Shown here: piece after piece, positions 25,230-34,935 of the stretch
How the letters are laid out: the number at the start of each line of letters is the position of its first letter
Position numbering within the stretch: position 1 is the first letter of the stretch
Origin: JACZYA01 sp965247455
Lineage (GTDB): Bacteria; Acidobacteriota; Terriglobia; Acidiferrales; 2-02-FULL-67-57
NCBI GenBank assembly: GCA_965247455.1
Contig: CBDFHE010000016.1
Location: 248,001-312,000 of the forward strand
DNA length: 64,000 nt
Reading direction: 5' to 3'
Notes under the pieces: model-generated
The model's database searches: none
Told to the model about the DNA's origin: nothing
What the model saw: the letters and a program-made list of their open reading frames with translations, nothing else
Position numbers and translations under genes: made by a program

Positions 25230-27451
25230 GCGAAACCCAAAATTCGGTTCAGCTCACGGTTGATGGACGCGCCATCGAGGTCCCTTCCGGCACCCTGCTG
25301 ATCGAGGCTTGCAAGTCCACCGGGCGCGAGGTTCCCTCGTTTTGCTACTATCCGGGGCTTTCGTTGCAGGCCGCCTGTCGGATGTGTCTGGTGGAAATCG
25401 AGAGGGCGCCCAAGCTCCAGACCGCCTGCACGGTCGTCGTCCAGCCCGGCATGGTCGTCCGCACCGAGACGCCGCAGGTGGCCGAGGCCCGCAAGAGCAT
25501 GCTGGAATTCCTCCTCACCAATCATCCGCTCGATTGCCCGGTGTGCGACAAAGGCGGAGAATGCGAACTCCAGGACATGGTGTTCCGCTACGGCGCCGCC
25601 GAGAGCCGCTTTGTCGAAGAGAAAGAGCACCAGCCCGAGCAGCAGTTTTCGCCCATCGTCTATTTTGACTATCCCCGCTGCATCCTCTGCTTCCGCTGCG
25701 TGCGCGTGTGCGACGAAGCCATGGACGTCAAGGCGCTCGGCATTGGGCAGCGCGGCGTCCGCTCCCTCATCATCCCCAACCGCCCCGACGGGACGCTCGA
25801 ATGCGAAGAGTGCGGCATGTGCATTGACATCTGCCCGGTGGGGGCGCTCACCAGCCATCAGTACCGTTACAAGACGCGCCCGTGGGAGATGCAATACATC
25901 GGCACCCCCTGCGCGCATTGCGGCGATGGCTGCAAGACCACCTTGAACGTCCGCAACAACCAAATCCTGCGCGGCAACAACCGTGACATGACGGGCATCA
26001 ACGGCGAATTCCTCTGCATCAAGGGCCGCTACGCCGGCGACTTTACCCACCATCCCGAGCGCCTCCGGCAACCCCTGCTCCGCCGCAACGGCCAATTGCA
26101 GCCCACCAGTTGGGAGGAAGCGATTGGGTTCGTGGCCCAGCGCCTGAAGGGAATTACGGAACGTTCCGGCCCTCGAGCAGTAGGATTCCTCGGCTCCAAC
26201 CGCACCACCAACGAAGAAAACTATTTGTTGGCGCGTTTCGCGCGTACCGTGGTGGGAACCAACAATCTCGACCACCACCGCACGGCAGATTTCGCCGCCC
26301 TGGCCGGCGCCCTCCATGACGAGCCGCACCGCTACGCCGCCTCCGGCGACCTCAGCCGGGCCTCCGCCATCCTGCTGGTAGGGAACGACCCCACCCACAA
26401 CCACCCGCTGCTCGCGTGGAACATCCGTTCCGCCGTCCGCCAGCGCGGCGCGCACCTCTACATCATCAATTCCAAACGGATCAAGCTTCGGCGGCAAGCC
26501 CGCCAACTGGTGGAGATTCCTTCGGACAAGGAAGCCGCCGCCATTGAGGCACTGCATGGTGCCCCCGCTGACATCCCGGCGGGTGCCCGGCAGGAGCTGA
26601 AGAAGCTCCGGGCGGCACTGGGAAAGGAATCCGACGTCATCATCCTATTCGGCGCGGAGGTTTTTGGCTCGGCGGTCGGCCGTCTAGTTGAAATTGGCAA
26701 TCAACTGCCCGGCGTGACTCGCTACGTCGCTCTAGGCGACTATGCCAACTCTCGTGGCGCTGCCGATATGGGTTTCTTGCCCGACCGGCTGCCCGGCTAT
26801 GCTTCGCTCAAGGACGAGCCGGCGCGAAAGAAGTGGGAGCAGGTCTGGGGTGCAGCCCTGCCTTCGGAGCCGGGCGTGCATGCAGGTCAGATGCTCCGAG
26901 GCGACCAACTGCGCGCCCTCTACGTAATCGGATCAAACCCGGTCAAGACTTTCGGGTTGCCGCAGGCGCGCGAGGCGCTGGGCGAGCTCGAACTGCTGGT
27001 GATGCACGAACTTTTCTTGACGGAAACCGCGCGGCTGGCCGACGTTGTGCTGCCCGCCGCTTCCGCCTACGAAAAAGATGGCACCTTCACAAACACCTGT
27101 GGCGAGGTGCAGCGCCTGAAGCGGGCGCTGGATCCGGGCGCCGTCCGTACCGACTTTGAGATCATCCGCTTGTTGTCTTACGCCTGGGGCGCGCCCCTCC
27201 CGCTGCGGTCATCGGAAGCCGCCTTTGAAGAGATTCGCCAGCACGTCCGCGGCTACAAGGTTTCACAGGCTCAACTGCTGGCCGGGCAGGCGGTTCGTTG
27301 TGCTCCTACCAGTGGGCGTGCTCCGGCGGACACCCCGCCGGGCCTGGTGTTCGCTACGGACGACTCGCTGTTCACCTCCGGAACCCTGGGCCGATACAGC
27401 GCGGCGTTGAATTCAGTTTCGGAGCGCGATCTGCCGCGGTCACGCCTATGA
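25226..27451 (+). CDS. nuoG: NADH-quinone oxidoreductase subunit G (cluster 1)
   Basis: 741 residues. N-terminal [2Fe-2S] ferredoxin domain (PSFCYYPGLSLQAACRMC), His-Cys cluster segment (HPLDCPVCDKGGECELQD), two [4Fe-4S] motifs (CILCFRCVRVC; CEECGMCIDICPVGAL). Then comes a molybdopterin-oxidoreductase-like domain starting with its own Cys motif CAHCGDGC. Completes the NADH-oxidising module with NuoEF. Start ATG 25226. Confidence 0.95.
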   Translation: MSETQNSVQLTVDGRAIEVPSGTLLIEACKSTGREVPSFCYYPGLSLQAACRMCLVEIERAPKLQTACTVVVQPGMVVRTETPQVAEARKSMLEFLLTNHPLDCPVCDKGGECELQDMVFRYGAAESRFVEEKEHQPEQQFSPIVYFDYPRCILCFRCVRVCDEAMDVKALGIGQRGVRSLIIPNRPDGTLECEECGMCIDICPVGALTSHQYRYKTRPWEMQYIGTPCAHCGDGCKTTLNVRNNQILRGNNRDMTGINGEFLCIKGRYAGDFTHHPERLRQPLLRRNGQLQPTSWEEAIGFVAQRLKGITERSGPRAVGFLGSNRTTNEENYLLARFARTVVGTNNLDHHRTADFAALAGALHDEPHRYAASGDLSRASAILLVGNDPTHNHPLLAWNIRSAVRQRGAHLYIINSKRIKLRRQARQLVEIPSDKEAAAIEALHGAPADIPAGARQELKKLRAALGKESDVIILFGAEVFGSAVGRLVEIGNQLPGVTRYVALGDYANSRGAADMGFLPDRLPGYASLKDEPARKKWEQVWGAALPSEPGVHAGQMLRGDQLRALYVIGSNPVKTFGLPQAREALGELELLVMHELFLTETARLADVVLPAASAYEKDGTFTNTCGEVQRLKRALDPGAVRTDFEIIRLLSYAWGAPLPLRSSEAAFEEIRQHVRGYKVSQAQLLAGQAVRCAPTSGRAPADTPPGLVFATDDSLFTSGTLGRYSAALNSVSERDLPRSRL

Positions 27452-28665
27452 GCGAATGGATTGGTCGCCATCCCGAGTTGCTGGTCGCAGGCCTGAAGGC
27501 TGGGGTCTTGATCTTTGTGCTGTTGACCGCAGTTGCTTATACAGTCTGGTTTGAACGCAAGCTGGTGGCCCACATCCAGTCTCGCTGGGGTCCCTACCGC
27601 GTGGGCCCGCACGGGTTGTTGCAACCGCTGGCCGATGGGCTCAAGTTTTTGTTCAAAGAGGACATCATCCTGACCAACGTCACCAGCCGCTTCGTTTACC
27701 TGCTGGCGCCTTTTCTCTCGGTCGCATTGGCGCTGCTGGCGGTGGTGGTGATTCCATTCGGGCCGGGAGAATTTGAACTGCTGGGCACTCGCACCGGCTT
27801 CTACATTGCCGACATCAACGTCGGGTTGCTCTTCGTGTTGGCTGTCACCTCGCTGGGCGTGTACGGGGTTGCCCTGGCCGGTTGGTCTTCCAACAGCAAG
27901 TATCCTCTCTTGGGCGGTCTGCGCAGTGCCGCCCAACTGATCAGCTACGAGCTGGCTTTGACTTTTGCCGTAGTCGGTGTGCTGCTGTTGGCCGGAACTC
28001 TCTCGCTGCGCGAAATCGTTGCCGGGCAAAGCGGCACCTGGGCGGGCTTTCTCCCGCGCTGGCACGTCTTTCCCCAGTTTGTGGCTTTTGTTTGCTTCTT
28101 TGTGGCCGCCGTCGCCGAGACCAACCGGACGCCCTTCGATCTCCCCGAAGCCGAGTCTGAGCTGGTGGCGGGCTTCCACACCGAGTACAGCAGCATGAAG
28201 TTCGCCATGTTTTTCATGGCCGAGTACGCCCACATCATCACAACTTCGCTTCTGGTCACAATCCTGTTTTTCGGCGGCTGGCTCTCTCCCTTCCCCGACA
28301 CCGCCGCCTGGGATTTCACGCGCTTCCTGCCGAGCGTGCTGACGGGCACGCTGGCCCTGCTGTTCTTCCGCGATGCTTTTCGATTGACGAACCAGTACCA
28401 TCGTTTCCTGACTTTTCTTATCTGTATGGGCCTCGCGGGCCTGGCGTTCCTGTTGCTGCACCCGACAGCGCTCGTTCTGGCCCAAGGCCCGTTTTGGTTG
28501 CTGACCAAGACAGGAATTTGTCTGTTTGTGTTCGTCTGGACGCGGGCAACACTGCCGCGATTCCGCTATGACCAGCTTATGGCCTTCGGTTGGAAGCTGT
28601 TGGTTCCGCTGGCGGTACTTAATGTGTTCATCACCAGCTTTTTGGTGGCATGGTGGGCGGATTAA
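27448..28665 (+). CDS. nuoH: NADH-quinone oxidoreductase subunit H (cluster 1)
   Basis: 405 residues, eight or more membrane helices; forms the quinone chamber. Start ATG 27448 overlapping the nuoG stop. Motifs: ERKLVAHIQSRWGPYRVGPHGLLQPLADGLKFLFKED, AETNRTPFDLPEAESELVAGFHTEYSSM. Followed directly by nuoJ; the usual intervening nuoI is absent. Confidence 0.96.
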   Translation: MSEWIGRHPELLVAGLKAGVLIFVLLTAVAYTVWFERKLVAHIQSRWGPYRVGPHGLLQPLADGLKFLFKEDIILTNVTSRFVYLLAPFLSVALALLAVVVIPFGPGEFELLGTRTGFYIADINVGLLFVLAVTSLGVYGVALAGWSSNSKYPLLGGLRSAAQLISYELALTFAVVGVLLLAGTLSLREIVAGQSGTWAGFLPRWHVFPQFVAFVCFFVAAVAETNRTPFDLPEAESELVAGFHTEYSSMKFAMFFMAEYAHIITTSLLVTILFFGGWLSPFPDTAAWDFTRFLPSVLTGTLALLFFRDAFRLTNQYHRFLTFLICMGLAGLAFLLLHPTALVLAQGPFWLLTKTGICLFVFVWTRATLPRFRYDQLMAFGWKLLVPLAVLNVFITSFLVAWWAD

Positions 28666-29166
28666 ATGAGCGCCGAGCACTGGCTGTTTTTTTTCTTCGG
28701 CGGCGCGGCCGTCCTGGGGGCGCTGAACCTAATCATCCAACGCCATCCCATCCACAGCGCGTTGTCGCTGATCTTGGTCATGGCATCGCTGGCAGTGCTC
28801 TACCTGCTCTTAGGAGCAGAGTTTATTGCCGCCATCCAAATCATCGTCTATGCCGGCGCCATCATGGTGCTATTTGTATTCGTGATCATGGTGCTGAATG
28901 CGGGCGAGGAAGAACGCACCAGCCTGAGTCGCGTGGCGAAATTCGTGGGCCTGCCGCTGGCGGCGGTCTTCCTGGTCGAGGTGTGCTACGTTCTCTACCG
29001 AGCGTGGCCGAGTGAGCAGATGGTAGTGCCCGAGCGTTTCTTGGGCCGAACCGAAGCCATCGGCAAAGCGCTCTACGGGGAATTCCTGCTGCCGTTTGAG
29101 TTGACCGCGATTCTCATCTTGATTGCTCTGGTGGGAGCCGTTGTTCTCGCCCAGAAGGAGCCTTAA
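28666..29166 (+). CDS. nuoJ: NADH-quinone oxidoreductase subunit J (cluster 1)
   Basis: 166 residues, five helices. Contains HPIHSALSLILVMASLAVLYLLLGAEFIAAIQIIVYAGAIMVLFVFVIMVLN, the NuoJ core with the pi-bulge helix. Begins immediately after the nuoH stop. Confidence 0.95.
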   Translation: MSAEHWLFFFFGGAAVLGALNLIIQRHPIHSALSLILVMASLAVLYLLLGAEFIAAIQIIVYAGAIMVLFVFVIMVLNAGEEERTSLSRVAKFVGLPLAAVFLVEVCYVLYRAWPSEQMVVPERFLGRTEAIGKALYGEFLLPFELTAILILIALVGAVVLAQKEP

Positions 29167-29168
29167 CC

Positions 29169-29474
29169 ATGCACGTCCCTCTTTCCTACTATCTCGTCCT
29201 GAGCGCAATCCTTTTCGGTTTGGGCGTGCTGGGGTTTCTGCTCAAGCGCAGCATCATTGCCATTTTTATGTCGCTTGAGCTCATGCTAAACGCTGTGAAC
29301 CTTTCTTTCGTTGCTTTTTCCTACGCCTGGCAGCAAATCAGCGGCCAGATTTTTGTTTTCTTCGTGATTGTGGTTGCGGCCGCCGAGGCGGCCGTTGGGT
29401 TGGCGATCATTATTCTGATTTTCCGCAACCGCGCGTCGCTCAACGTCGAGCGGATAAACTTGATGAAGCTCTGA
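29169..29474 (+). CDS. nuoK: NADH-quinone oxidoreductase subunit K (cluster 1)
   Basis: 101 residues, three helices, with conserved membrane glutamates in FMSLELMLNAVNL and AAAEAAVGLAIII. Two bases after nuoJ. Confidence 0.95.
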   Translation: MHVPLSYYLVLSAILFGLGVLGFLLKRSIIAIFMSLELMLNAVNLSFVAFSYAWQQISGQIFVFFVIVVAAAEAAVGLAIIILIFRNRASLNVERINLMKL

Positions 29475-29481
29475 CGCTGCC

Positions 29482-31422
29482 ATGCTGGATTTCCTCTGGC
29501 TGATTCCGGCCCTTCCCTTGCTGAGCGCCTTTGTCCTGGGCGTTGCGGGCTGGCGCCTGTCGAAGCGCGTGATCTGCACCCTGGGCGTCGGGTCGGTGGG
29601 GCTTTCGTTTGCGGCGTCTCTGGGGATGGCGTGGGCTTTCTTTCAACTCCCGCCCGAGCAAATCCCGATCCGTTCTTCTTATTTCACCTGGTTGGCTGCC
29701 GGCAGCTTCCAGGTAGAAGTTGGGTTCTACCTGGACCAGTTGTCGCTGCTGATGGTGCTGGTGGTCACGGGAGTGGGATGGCTGATCCACATCTACTCGA
29801 TTGGCTACATGGCCCACGAAGGCGGCACCTACCGCTTCTTCGCCTACTTGAACCTCTTTACCTTCTTCATGCTTCTTTTGGTGCTGGCGGGCGACTACGC
29901 CTTGCTCTTTGTGGGATGGGAAGGCGTCGGACTCTGCTCCTACCTGCTCATCGGCTTTTACTTCCTCCGCGACTCGGCCAGCAACGCGGGCAAAAAGGCT
30001 TTTATCGTCAACCGGCTGGGCGATTTCGGCTTCCTGTTGGCGCTGTTCCTTCTCTTCCGGACCTTCGGCAGTCTGGATTTCGATACTGTCTTCGGCCGGG
30101 CGGTCGCTGTGCCAGTGGAGTCCTTCTCTCCTGGCCAAGCGGGCGTGCTGACGGTGATTACTCTCCTATTGTTGGTGGGCGCGATCGGCAAGTCGGCGCA
30201 ACTGCCTCTTTACGTCTGGTTGCCGGACGCGATGGAAGGCCCCACGCCTGTCAGTGCTCTCATCCACGCTGCCACCATGGTCACGGCCGGCATCTACATG
30301 ATCGCCCGCTCTCACATCCTCTTTGCCCACGCGCCCCTCGCGCTGGCGGCGGTGGCGACCATCGGCTGCCTGACAGCTTTCTATGCCGCCACTATCGGAC
30401 TGGTGCAAACAGACATCAAGCGCGTACTGGCCTACTCCACCGTCAGCCAGCTCGGTTACATGTTCTTGGGGTTGGGCGTGGGTGCCTTCACAGCCGGCAT
30501 TTTCCATCTGATGACCCACGCTTTTTTCAAAGCCTTGCTGTTTCTGGCGGCGGGTAGTGTGATCCACGCCATGAACGGGCAGCAGGATATTGGCAAGATG
30601 GGTGCGCTCCGCCGAAAAATTCCCTACACTTATTGGACATTCCTCATCGCCACCCTGGCCATTGTCGGCGCGCCGGGTTTCTCGGGTTTTTTCAGCAAGG
30701 ACGAAATTCTGTGGCAGACGTTCGAGACCGGCAATCAAGTCCTGTGGCTGCTCGCCCTGGTCGCAGCGGCGTTGACCTCGTTCTACATGTTCCGCCTGGT
30801 ATTCCTTGTCTTTCACGGGGAAGCGCGCTATACGCCGGAAACCGCGCGCCACATTCATGACTCGCCGCGCGTGATGACTTGGCCGCTGGTTGCGTTGGCG
30901 GTGCTTGCGCTCGCCGGGGGTTGGGTAGGAATTCCGGCGGCGCTGGGTGGTGCGAATCATCTGGAACACTTTCTCGAACCCGTCTTTGCCTCCTCGCACG
31001 CGATGGTGCGGGTGCAGACCATCCCTCATTCTCACGAGGAAGAGTTGGCCTTGATGGGCTTGACGGTGTTGCTGGCAGCTACAAGCATGGGTGTCGCCTA
31101 TGCTTTCTATATTCTCAATCCTGAGTTGGCCAACAACCTCGCGCAAACCCTCCGCCGGCCGTATCAAATCTTGGTGCGCAAGTACTACGTGGATGAGCTG
31201 TATTTTGCCGTGGTGGTGCGTCCCCTGCACTGGCTTTCGGAGCGTGTCTTTTGGCAAGCCGTGGATGTACAGATTGTGGATGGAGCGGTCAACGCCACCG
31301 CGTTGCGGGCGCGGGGCCTGGGCCGATGGGCGCGACGCTTGCAATCCGGCAATGCGCGCAGCTATGCCGCCTGGGTGGTTGCGGGCGCGGTCGTCATTCT
31401 CTCGTATTTTGTTTTTTCCTAG
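29482..31422 (+). CDS. nuoL: NADH-quinone oxidoreductase subunit L (cluster 1)
   Basis: 646 residues, antiporter-like distal proton-pump subunit. Motifs WEGVGLCSYLLIGFYF, KSAQLPLYVWLPDAMEGPTPVSALIHAATMVTAGIY, STVSQLGYMFLGLG and FSGFFSKDEILW; the C-terminal lateral-helix region follows. Confidence 0.96.
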   Translation: MLDFLWLIPALPLLSAFVLGVAGWRLSKRVICTLGVGSVGLSFAASLGMAWAFFQLPPEQIPIRSSYFTWLAAGSFQVEVGFYLDQLSLLMVLVVTGVGWLIHIYSIGYMAHEGGTYRFFAYLNLFTFFMLLLVLAGDYALLFVGWEGVGLCSYLLIGFYFLRDSASNAGKKAFIVNRLGDFGFLLALFLLFRTFGSLDFDTVFGRAVAVPVESFSPGQAGVLTVITLLLLVGAIGKSAQLPLYVWLPDAMEGPTPVSALIHAATMVTAGIYMIARSHILFAHAPLALAAVATIGCLTAFYAATIGLVQTDIKRVLAYSTVSQLGYMFLGLGVGAFTAGIFHLMTHAFFKALLFLAAGSVIHAMNGQQDIGKMGALRRKIPYTYWTFLIATLAIVGAPGFSGFFSKDEILWQTFETGNQVLWLLALVAAALTSFYMFRLVFLVFHGEARYTPETARHIHDSPRVMTWPLVALAVLALAGGWVGIPAALGGANHLEHFLEPVFASSHAMVRVQTIPHSHEEELALMGLTVLLAATSMGVAYAFYILNPELANNLAQTLRRPYQILVRKYYVDELYFAVVVRPLHWLSERVFWQAVDVQIVDGAVNATALRARGLGRWARRLQSGNARSYAAWVVAGAVVILSYFVFS

Positions 31423-31431
31423 ACCGGAACG

Positions 31432-32958
31432 ATGCAGTACTATTGGCTAACACTCATCACTTTCTTTCCCTTGCTGGGAGCGCTGGCGTTGCTGCTTTTT
31501 CCACGGGAAGCATGGGAAAAGATCCGGCGAGCAGCCCTGGTGGTGGCACTGGCTGAGTTCGCGCTGTCGTTGCCGTTGTTCTTCTGGTTTGACGCCAACC
31601 GTTCCGGCATGCAGTTCTTGGAACGCTACGTCTGGATCAGCGACCCGCCCATCCACTATCAGGTGGGTGTGGACGGGCTGAGCCTCTTCCTCATCCTCCT
31701 CACCACTTTCCTCACGCCCCTGGCAGTGCTGGCTTCCTGGCCCATCACACACCGGGTCAAAGAATTCTTCGTCCTGCTGCTGGTGCTGGAGGCAGGTATG
31801 TTGGGCGTGTTCGTGGCCCTCGATCTGTTTTTGTTTTACGTGTTCTGGGAAGTGATGTTGATCCCGATGTACTTGTTGATCGGCATCTGGGGCCACCAAC
31901 GGCGCCTCTACGCCGCCATCAAGTTCATTCTCTACACCCTGGCCGGCTCGCTGCTGATGCTGGTGGCCATTATCTGGCTCTACATTCAAACCGGAACGTT
32001 TGACCTCCTGGCGCTCTACAGCCTTCGGTATGAGATGCCCGGCCTTCTCTCGCTTGGCGCGGAACGCTGGCTGTTCCTGGCTTTCTTTCTCGCCTTCGCC
32101 ATCAAGGTTCCGCTCTTCCCATTTCACACTTGGTTGCCCGACGCCCACGTGGAAGCGCCCACCGCCGGCTCGGTACTGCTGGCGGGTGTCCTGCTGAAGA
32201 TGGGAGCGTACGGCTTGCTGCGCTTTTGCCTGCCGCTCTTTCCCAACGCCACGCGCGAGTTCGCTCCCGCCATCTCGGCGCTGGCGATTATCGGCATCCT
32301 CTATGGAGCACTGGTGGCAATGGTGCAGCCGGACATGAAAAAGCTGATCGCTTTTTCCTCCGTCGCCCACATGGGATTCATCGTGCTGGGAATCATGGCC
32401 ATGAACGTGATCTCGGTGCAAGGCGCCATCTACCAAATGCTGAACCACGGCATCTCCACCGGCATGCTCTTCCTGCTGGCGGGCATGCTCTACGACCGGC
32501 GCCACACCCACCTGATCAGCGAATTCGGCGGCCTGGCGACGCCCATGCCGGTGTTGTCGAGTTTTTTATTGTTGGCCTGCCTGTCTTCATTGGGGTTGCC
32601 GTTGCTGAACGGTTTTGTGGGGGAGTTCCTGATTCTGCTGGGCGTATTCGATGCCAATGTCGTCCACGCTGCTTTGGCCGCCTTCGGAGTTGTACTGGCG
32701 GCTGTGTACCTGCTCTGGATGTACCAGCGCGTGGCTTTCGGTCAGGTGACCAAGGAAGTGAACAAGTCTCTTCCGGATGCCAGTCGCCGCGAATTGGCTA
32801 TTCTGATTCCGCTGGCGGTTCTGGTGGTGTGGATGGGCGTATTCTCGCCCATGTTCACGCGCCGCATGGAGAGCACCACCAAGAGAATCCTCTTCCAAGC
32901 GCAGTCGCCCCACTACGAGCTGGCTGAGTCCAGCGAGTTCTCCCAAACGAAGCAATGA
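31432..32958 (+). CDS. nuoM: NADH-quinone oxidoreductase subunit M (cluster 1)
   Basis: 508 residues, antiporter-like proton-pump subunit. Motifs FWEVMLIPMYLLIGIWG, KVPLFPFHTWLPDAHVEAPTAGSVLLAGVLLKMGAYG and SSVAHMGFIVLG. Overlaps nuoN by ATGA. Confidence 0.96.
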   Translation: MQYYWLTLITFFPLLGALALLLFPREAWEKIRRAALVVALAEFALSLPLFFWFDANRSGMQFLERYVWISDPPIHYQVGVDGLSLFLILLTTFLTPLAVLASWPITHRVKEFFVLLLVLEAGMLGVFVALDLFLFYVFWEVMLIPMYLLIGIWGHQRRLYAAIKFILYTLAGSLLMLVAIIWLYIQTGTFDLLALYSLRYEMPGLLSLGAERWLFLAFFLAFAIKVPLFPFHTWLPDAHVEAPTAGSVLLAGVLLKMGAYGLLRFCLPLFPNATREFAPAISALAIIGILYGALVAMVQPDMKKLIAFSSVAHMGFIVLGIMAMNVISVQGAIYQMLNHGISTGMLFLLAGMLYDRRHTHLISEFGGLATPMPVLSSFLLLACLSSLGLPLLNGFVGEFLILLGVFDANVVHAALAAFGVVLAAVYLLWMYQRVAFGQVTKEVNKSLPDASRRELAILIPLAVLVVWMGVFSPMFTRRMESTTKRILFQAQSPHYELAESSEFSQTKQ

Positions 32959-34397
32959 CCGTTACGCCCACGGAACTGTTGCGCATCCTGCCCGAATTGG
33001 TGCTCGCGGCCTTCGGCACGCTGATCGTGCTGGTGGAACCTTTCTTGCGCCGAACGCAAAAGTCTTTGACCGGGTACATCGCGCTGATCGGCACCCTGCT
33101 CGCTCTTTTGTCCACTCTGGCGCCGGCAAAGTACCCCGGCCCGGCTTTCAACGGTCTGGTGCTTGTGGACGAGTTCAGCATCTTCTTTCATTTCCTGCTG
33201 CTGGTGATTACCACGCTGACCATTGTGGCGTCCTTCCGCTACCTGGAGCGCGAAGGCCTGCCCCAGGGCGAATTCTATGCCTTGCTCCTCTTTGCCACTA
33301 TCGGGATGGGTTTGATGGCGGCAGGCAATGAGCTGGTGTTGGTGTTCCTCGGGCTGGAAACTGTTTCCATCGCCACCTATGTCTTAGTAGGTTTCCGCCG
33401 CACGGCAGCGCGCTCCAATGAAGCGGCCATGAAGTATTTTCTGCTGGGCTCGTTCGCCACCGCCTTCATGCTCTACGGAATCGCGTTGCTGTTCGGCGCC
33501 ACCGGAACCACGTTCCTCCCCGACATCGCCCGCCAGCTGGCGGAAAGCGGCGGCATGAAAACTCTGGCGCTGATGGGCATGGGGCTGCTGTTCGTAGGCT
33601 TGGGATTCAAGCTCGCCCTGGTGCCCTTCCAGGCATGGGCACCGGATGTTTATGAAGGTGCGCCCACGCCGGTGACCGCCTTTCTCTCCGCCGGCCCCAA
33701 GGCCGCCGTCCTGGCAGCTTTCTTGCGGATTTTCTTCACTGCGCTGGAACCTCTCAGCAGCTCCTGGGTCTGGGTCATCTGGGCCTCCGCCATCCTGACC
33801 ATGTGCATCGGCAACCTGGGCGCGTTGATGCAAGACAACATCAAGCGCATGCTGGCCTATTCCTCCATCGCCCACGCCGGCTACATTCTGATCGCGTTCG
33901 CCGCGCATTCTGAACTGGGCATAGCCGCCGTGCTTTTCTACTTGGTCGCCTACGCGCTCATGAAGCTGGGGACGTTTTCCATCGTCTCGCACGTTTCCGC
34001 CGGCGAGGCCAACCAATCCATTGACGACTACGCCGGCCTGCATGCCCGGCACCCGCTGCTGGCCGCTTGCTTGACTGTTTTCATGCTTTCGCTGATCGGG
34101 ATTCCCCTCACCGGGGGCTTCTTTGGGAAGCTCTATATCTTCACCGCCGGAATCGATGCCAACTTGATAGGCTTGGTGATTGTCGGAGTCGTGAACAGCG
34201 CACTCTCGGCGGCCTATTACCTGCGAGTGGTGAAAGTAATGTACATGAGCGAGCCACAAGGAAATCCGGCGGTAGTACCGGTGCCGGCCTCCCTGGTTTT
34301 TGTGCTCACCCTTACCGTCCTGGGAACCATCTGCCTGGGTGTCTTCCCTTCCCCCATCCTGCAGTTTGCCCAACAGTCAGTCCTGCCCCTGCCCTGA
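32955..34397 (+). CDS. nuoN: NADH-quinone oxidoreductase subunit N (cluster 1)
   Basis: 480 residues, third antiporter-like subunit. Motifs GLETVSIATYVLVGFRR, FKLALVPFQAWAPDVYEGAPTPVTAFLSAGPKAA and YSSIAHAGYILIA. Last gene of cluster 1, ending 67 bases before a bidirectional terminator. Confidence 0.96.
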   Translation: MTVTPTELLRILPELVLAAFGTLIVLVEPFLRRTQKSLTGYIALIGTLLALLSTLAPAKYPGPAFNGLVLVDEFSIFFHFLLLVITTLTIVASFRYLEREGLPQGEFYALLLFATIGMGLMAAGNELVLVFLGLETVSIATYVLVGFRRTAARSNEAAMKYFLLGSFATAFMLYGIALLFGATGTTFLPDIARQLAESGGMKTLALMGMGLLFVGLGFKLALVPFQAWAPDVYEGAPTPVTAFLSAGPKAAVLAAFLRIFFTALEPLSSSWVWVIWASAILTMCIGNLGALMQDNIKRMLAYSSIAHAGYILIAFAAHSELGIAAVLFYLVAYALMKLGTFSIVSHVSAGEANQSIDDYAGLHARHPLLAACLTVFMLSLIGIPLTGGFFGKLYIFTAGIDANLIGLVIVGVVNSALSAAYYLRVVKVMYMSEPQGNPAVVPVPASLVFVLTLTVLGTICLGVFPSPILQFAQQSVLPLP

Positions 34398-34464
34398 CGA
34401 GGCAAACAAGCAGACTCTCTGATTCCAGAGGCTCACGCGGCCGAAAGTGTGCCGAAAAGAAAAA

Positions 34465-34490
34465 AGGGGAAACCCCAGCGGGTTTCCCCT
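34465..34490. terminator. Bidirectional intrinsic terminator between the two respiratory operons
   Basis: Perfect 11-bp stem AGGGGAAACCC / GGGTTTCCCCT with a CAGC loop. An A-rich tract lies on the left and a T-containing tract (TAATTTT) on the right, so each direction sees U-rich RNA after the hairpin. It sits between the convergent nuoN and atpE stops. Confidence 0.85.
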
Positions 34491-34511
34491 AATTTTGTCT
34501 GCTGCCAGCGT

Positions 34512-34838
34512 CTAGTAGGTGACTTTCAAGAAGACGATGGCAAAGGTGTAGAGCGCCAGCGATTCAATCAGCACCAGGGCCAGAATCAGCGCAAATCGAA
34601 TCGCGGGAGCGGCGCCCGGGTTCCGCGCCATGCCTTCGCAGGCAGCCGCGGTTGCCTTGGCCTGCGCAATGCCACAACCGGCAGAGGCAATCGCCATGGC
34701 AAAGCCCGAAGCGATGGCGATCGACATAGCCACTTGAGCCGGCGGCTTTCCGTCGGCGCCCTCAGCCTGCGCGGCTGCGGGCAAAACAAAAGTAAACAAC
34801 AGCAGAGTGAGTCCTAACAGCACAACTGTTTTCTTCAC
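34512..34838 (-). CDS. atpE: ATP synthase F0 subunit c, with N-terminal signal-like extension
   Basis: 108 residues from GTG 34838 behind AAAGGAGA. Residues 1-25 look like a signal peptide (KKTVVLLGLTLLLFTFVLPAAAQ), followed by the two-helix hairpin with loop ARNPGAAP. Aligned by eye to the Na+-binding c subunit of Ilyobacter tartaricus, Q59, E92, S93 and Y97 occupy the positions of Q32, E65, S66 and Y70. E92 is the ion-carrying carboxylate. Last gene of the nuo2-atp run; F1 genes and atpF are not in the window. Confidence 0.9.
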   Translation of the reverse strand: MKKTVVLLGLTLLLFTFVLPAAAQAEGADGKPPAQVAMSIAIASGFAMAIASAGCGIAQAKATAAACEGMARNPGAAPAIRFALILALVLIESLALYTFAIVFLKVTY

Positions 34839-34935
34839 GGTGAGTCTCCTTTCGGTATGAAATAGTCCGCAGGAGGTGGTTCCCCGGCCACCCTCGTACG
34901 GCCGCGGCTCACGCTGGACGGACATCAGTCCAGTA

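Noticed and set aside
24941..26557. 538-codon minus-strand open frame
   Set aside because: Antisense to nuoEF and nuoG; no recognisable domain. GC-rich codon use of the true genes keeps the opposite frame open.
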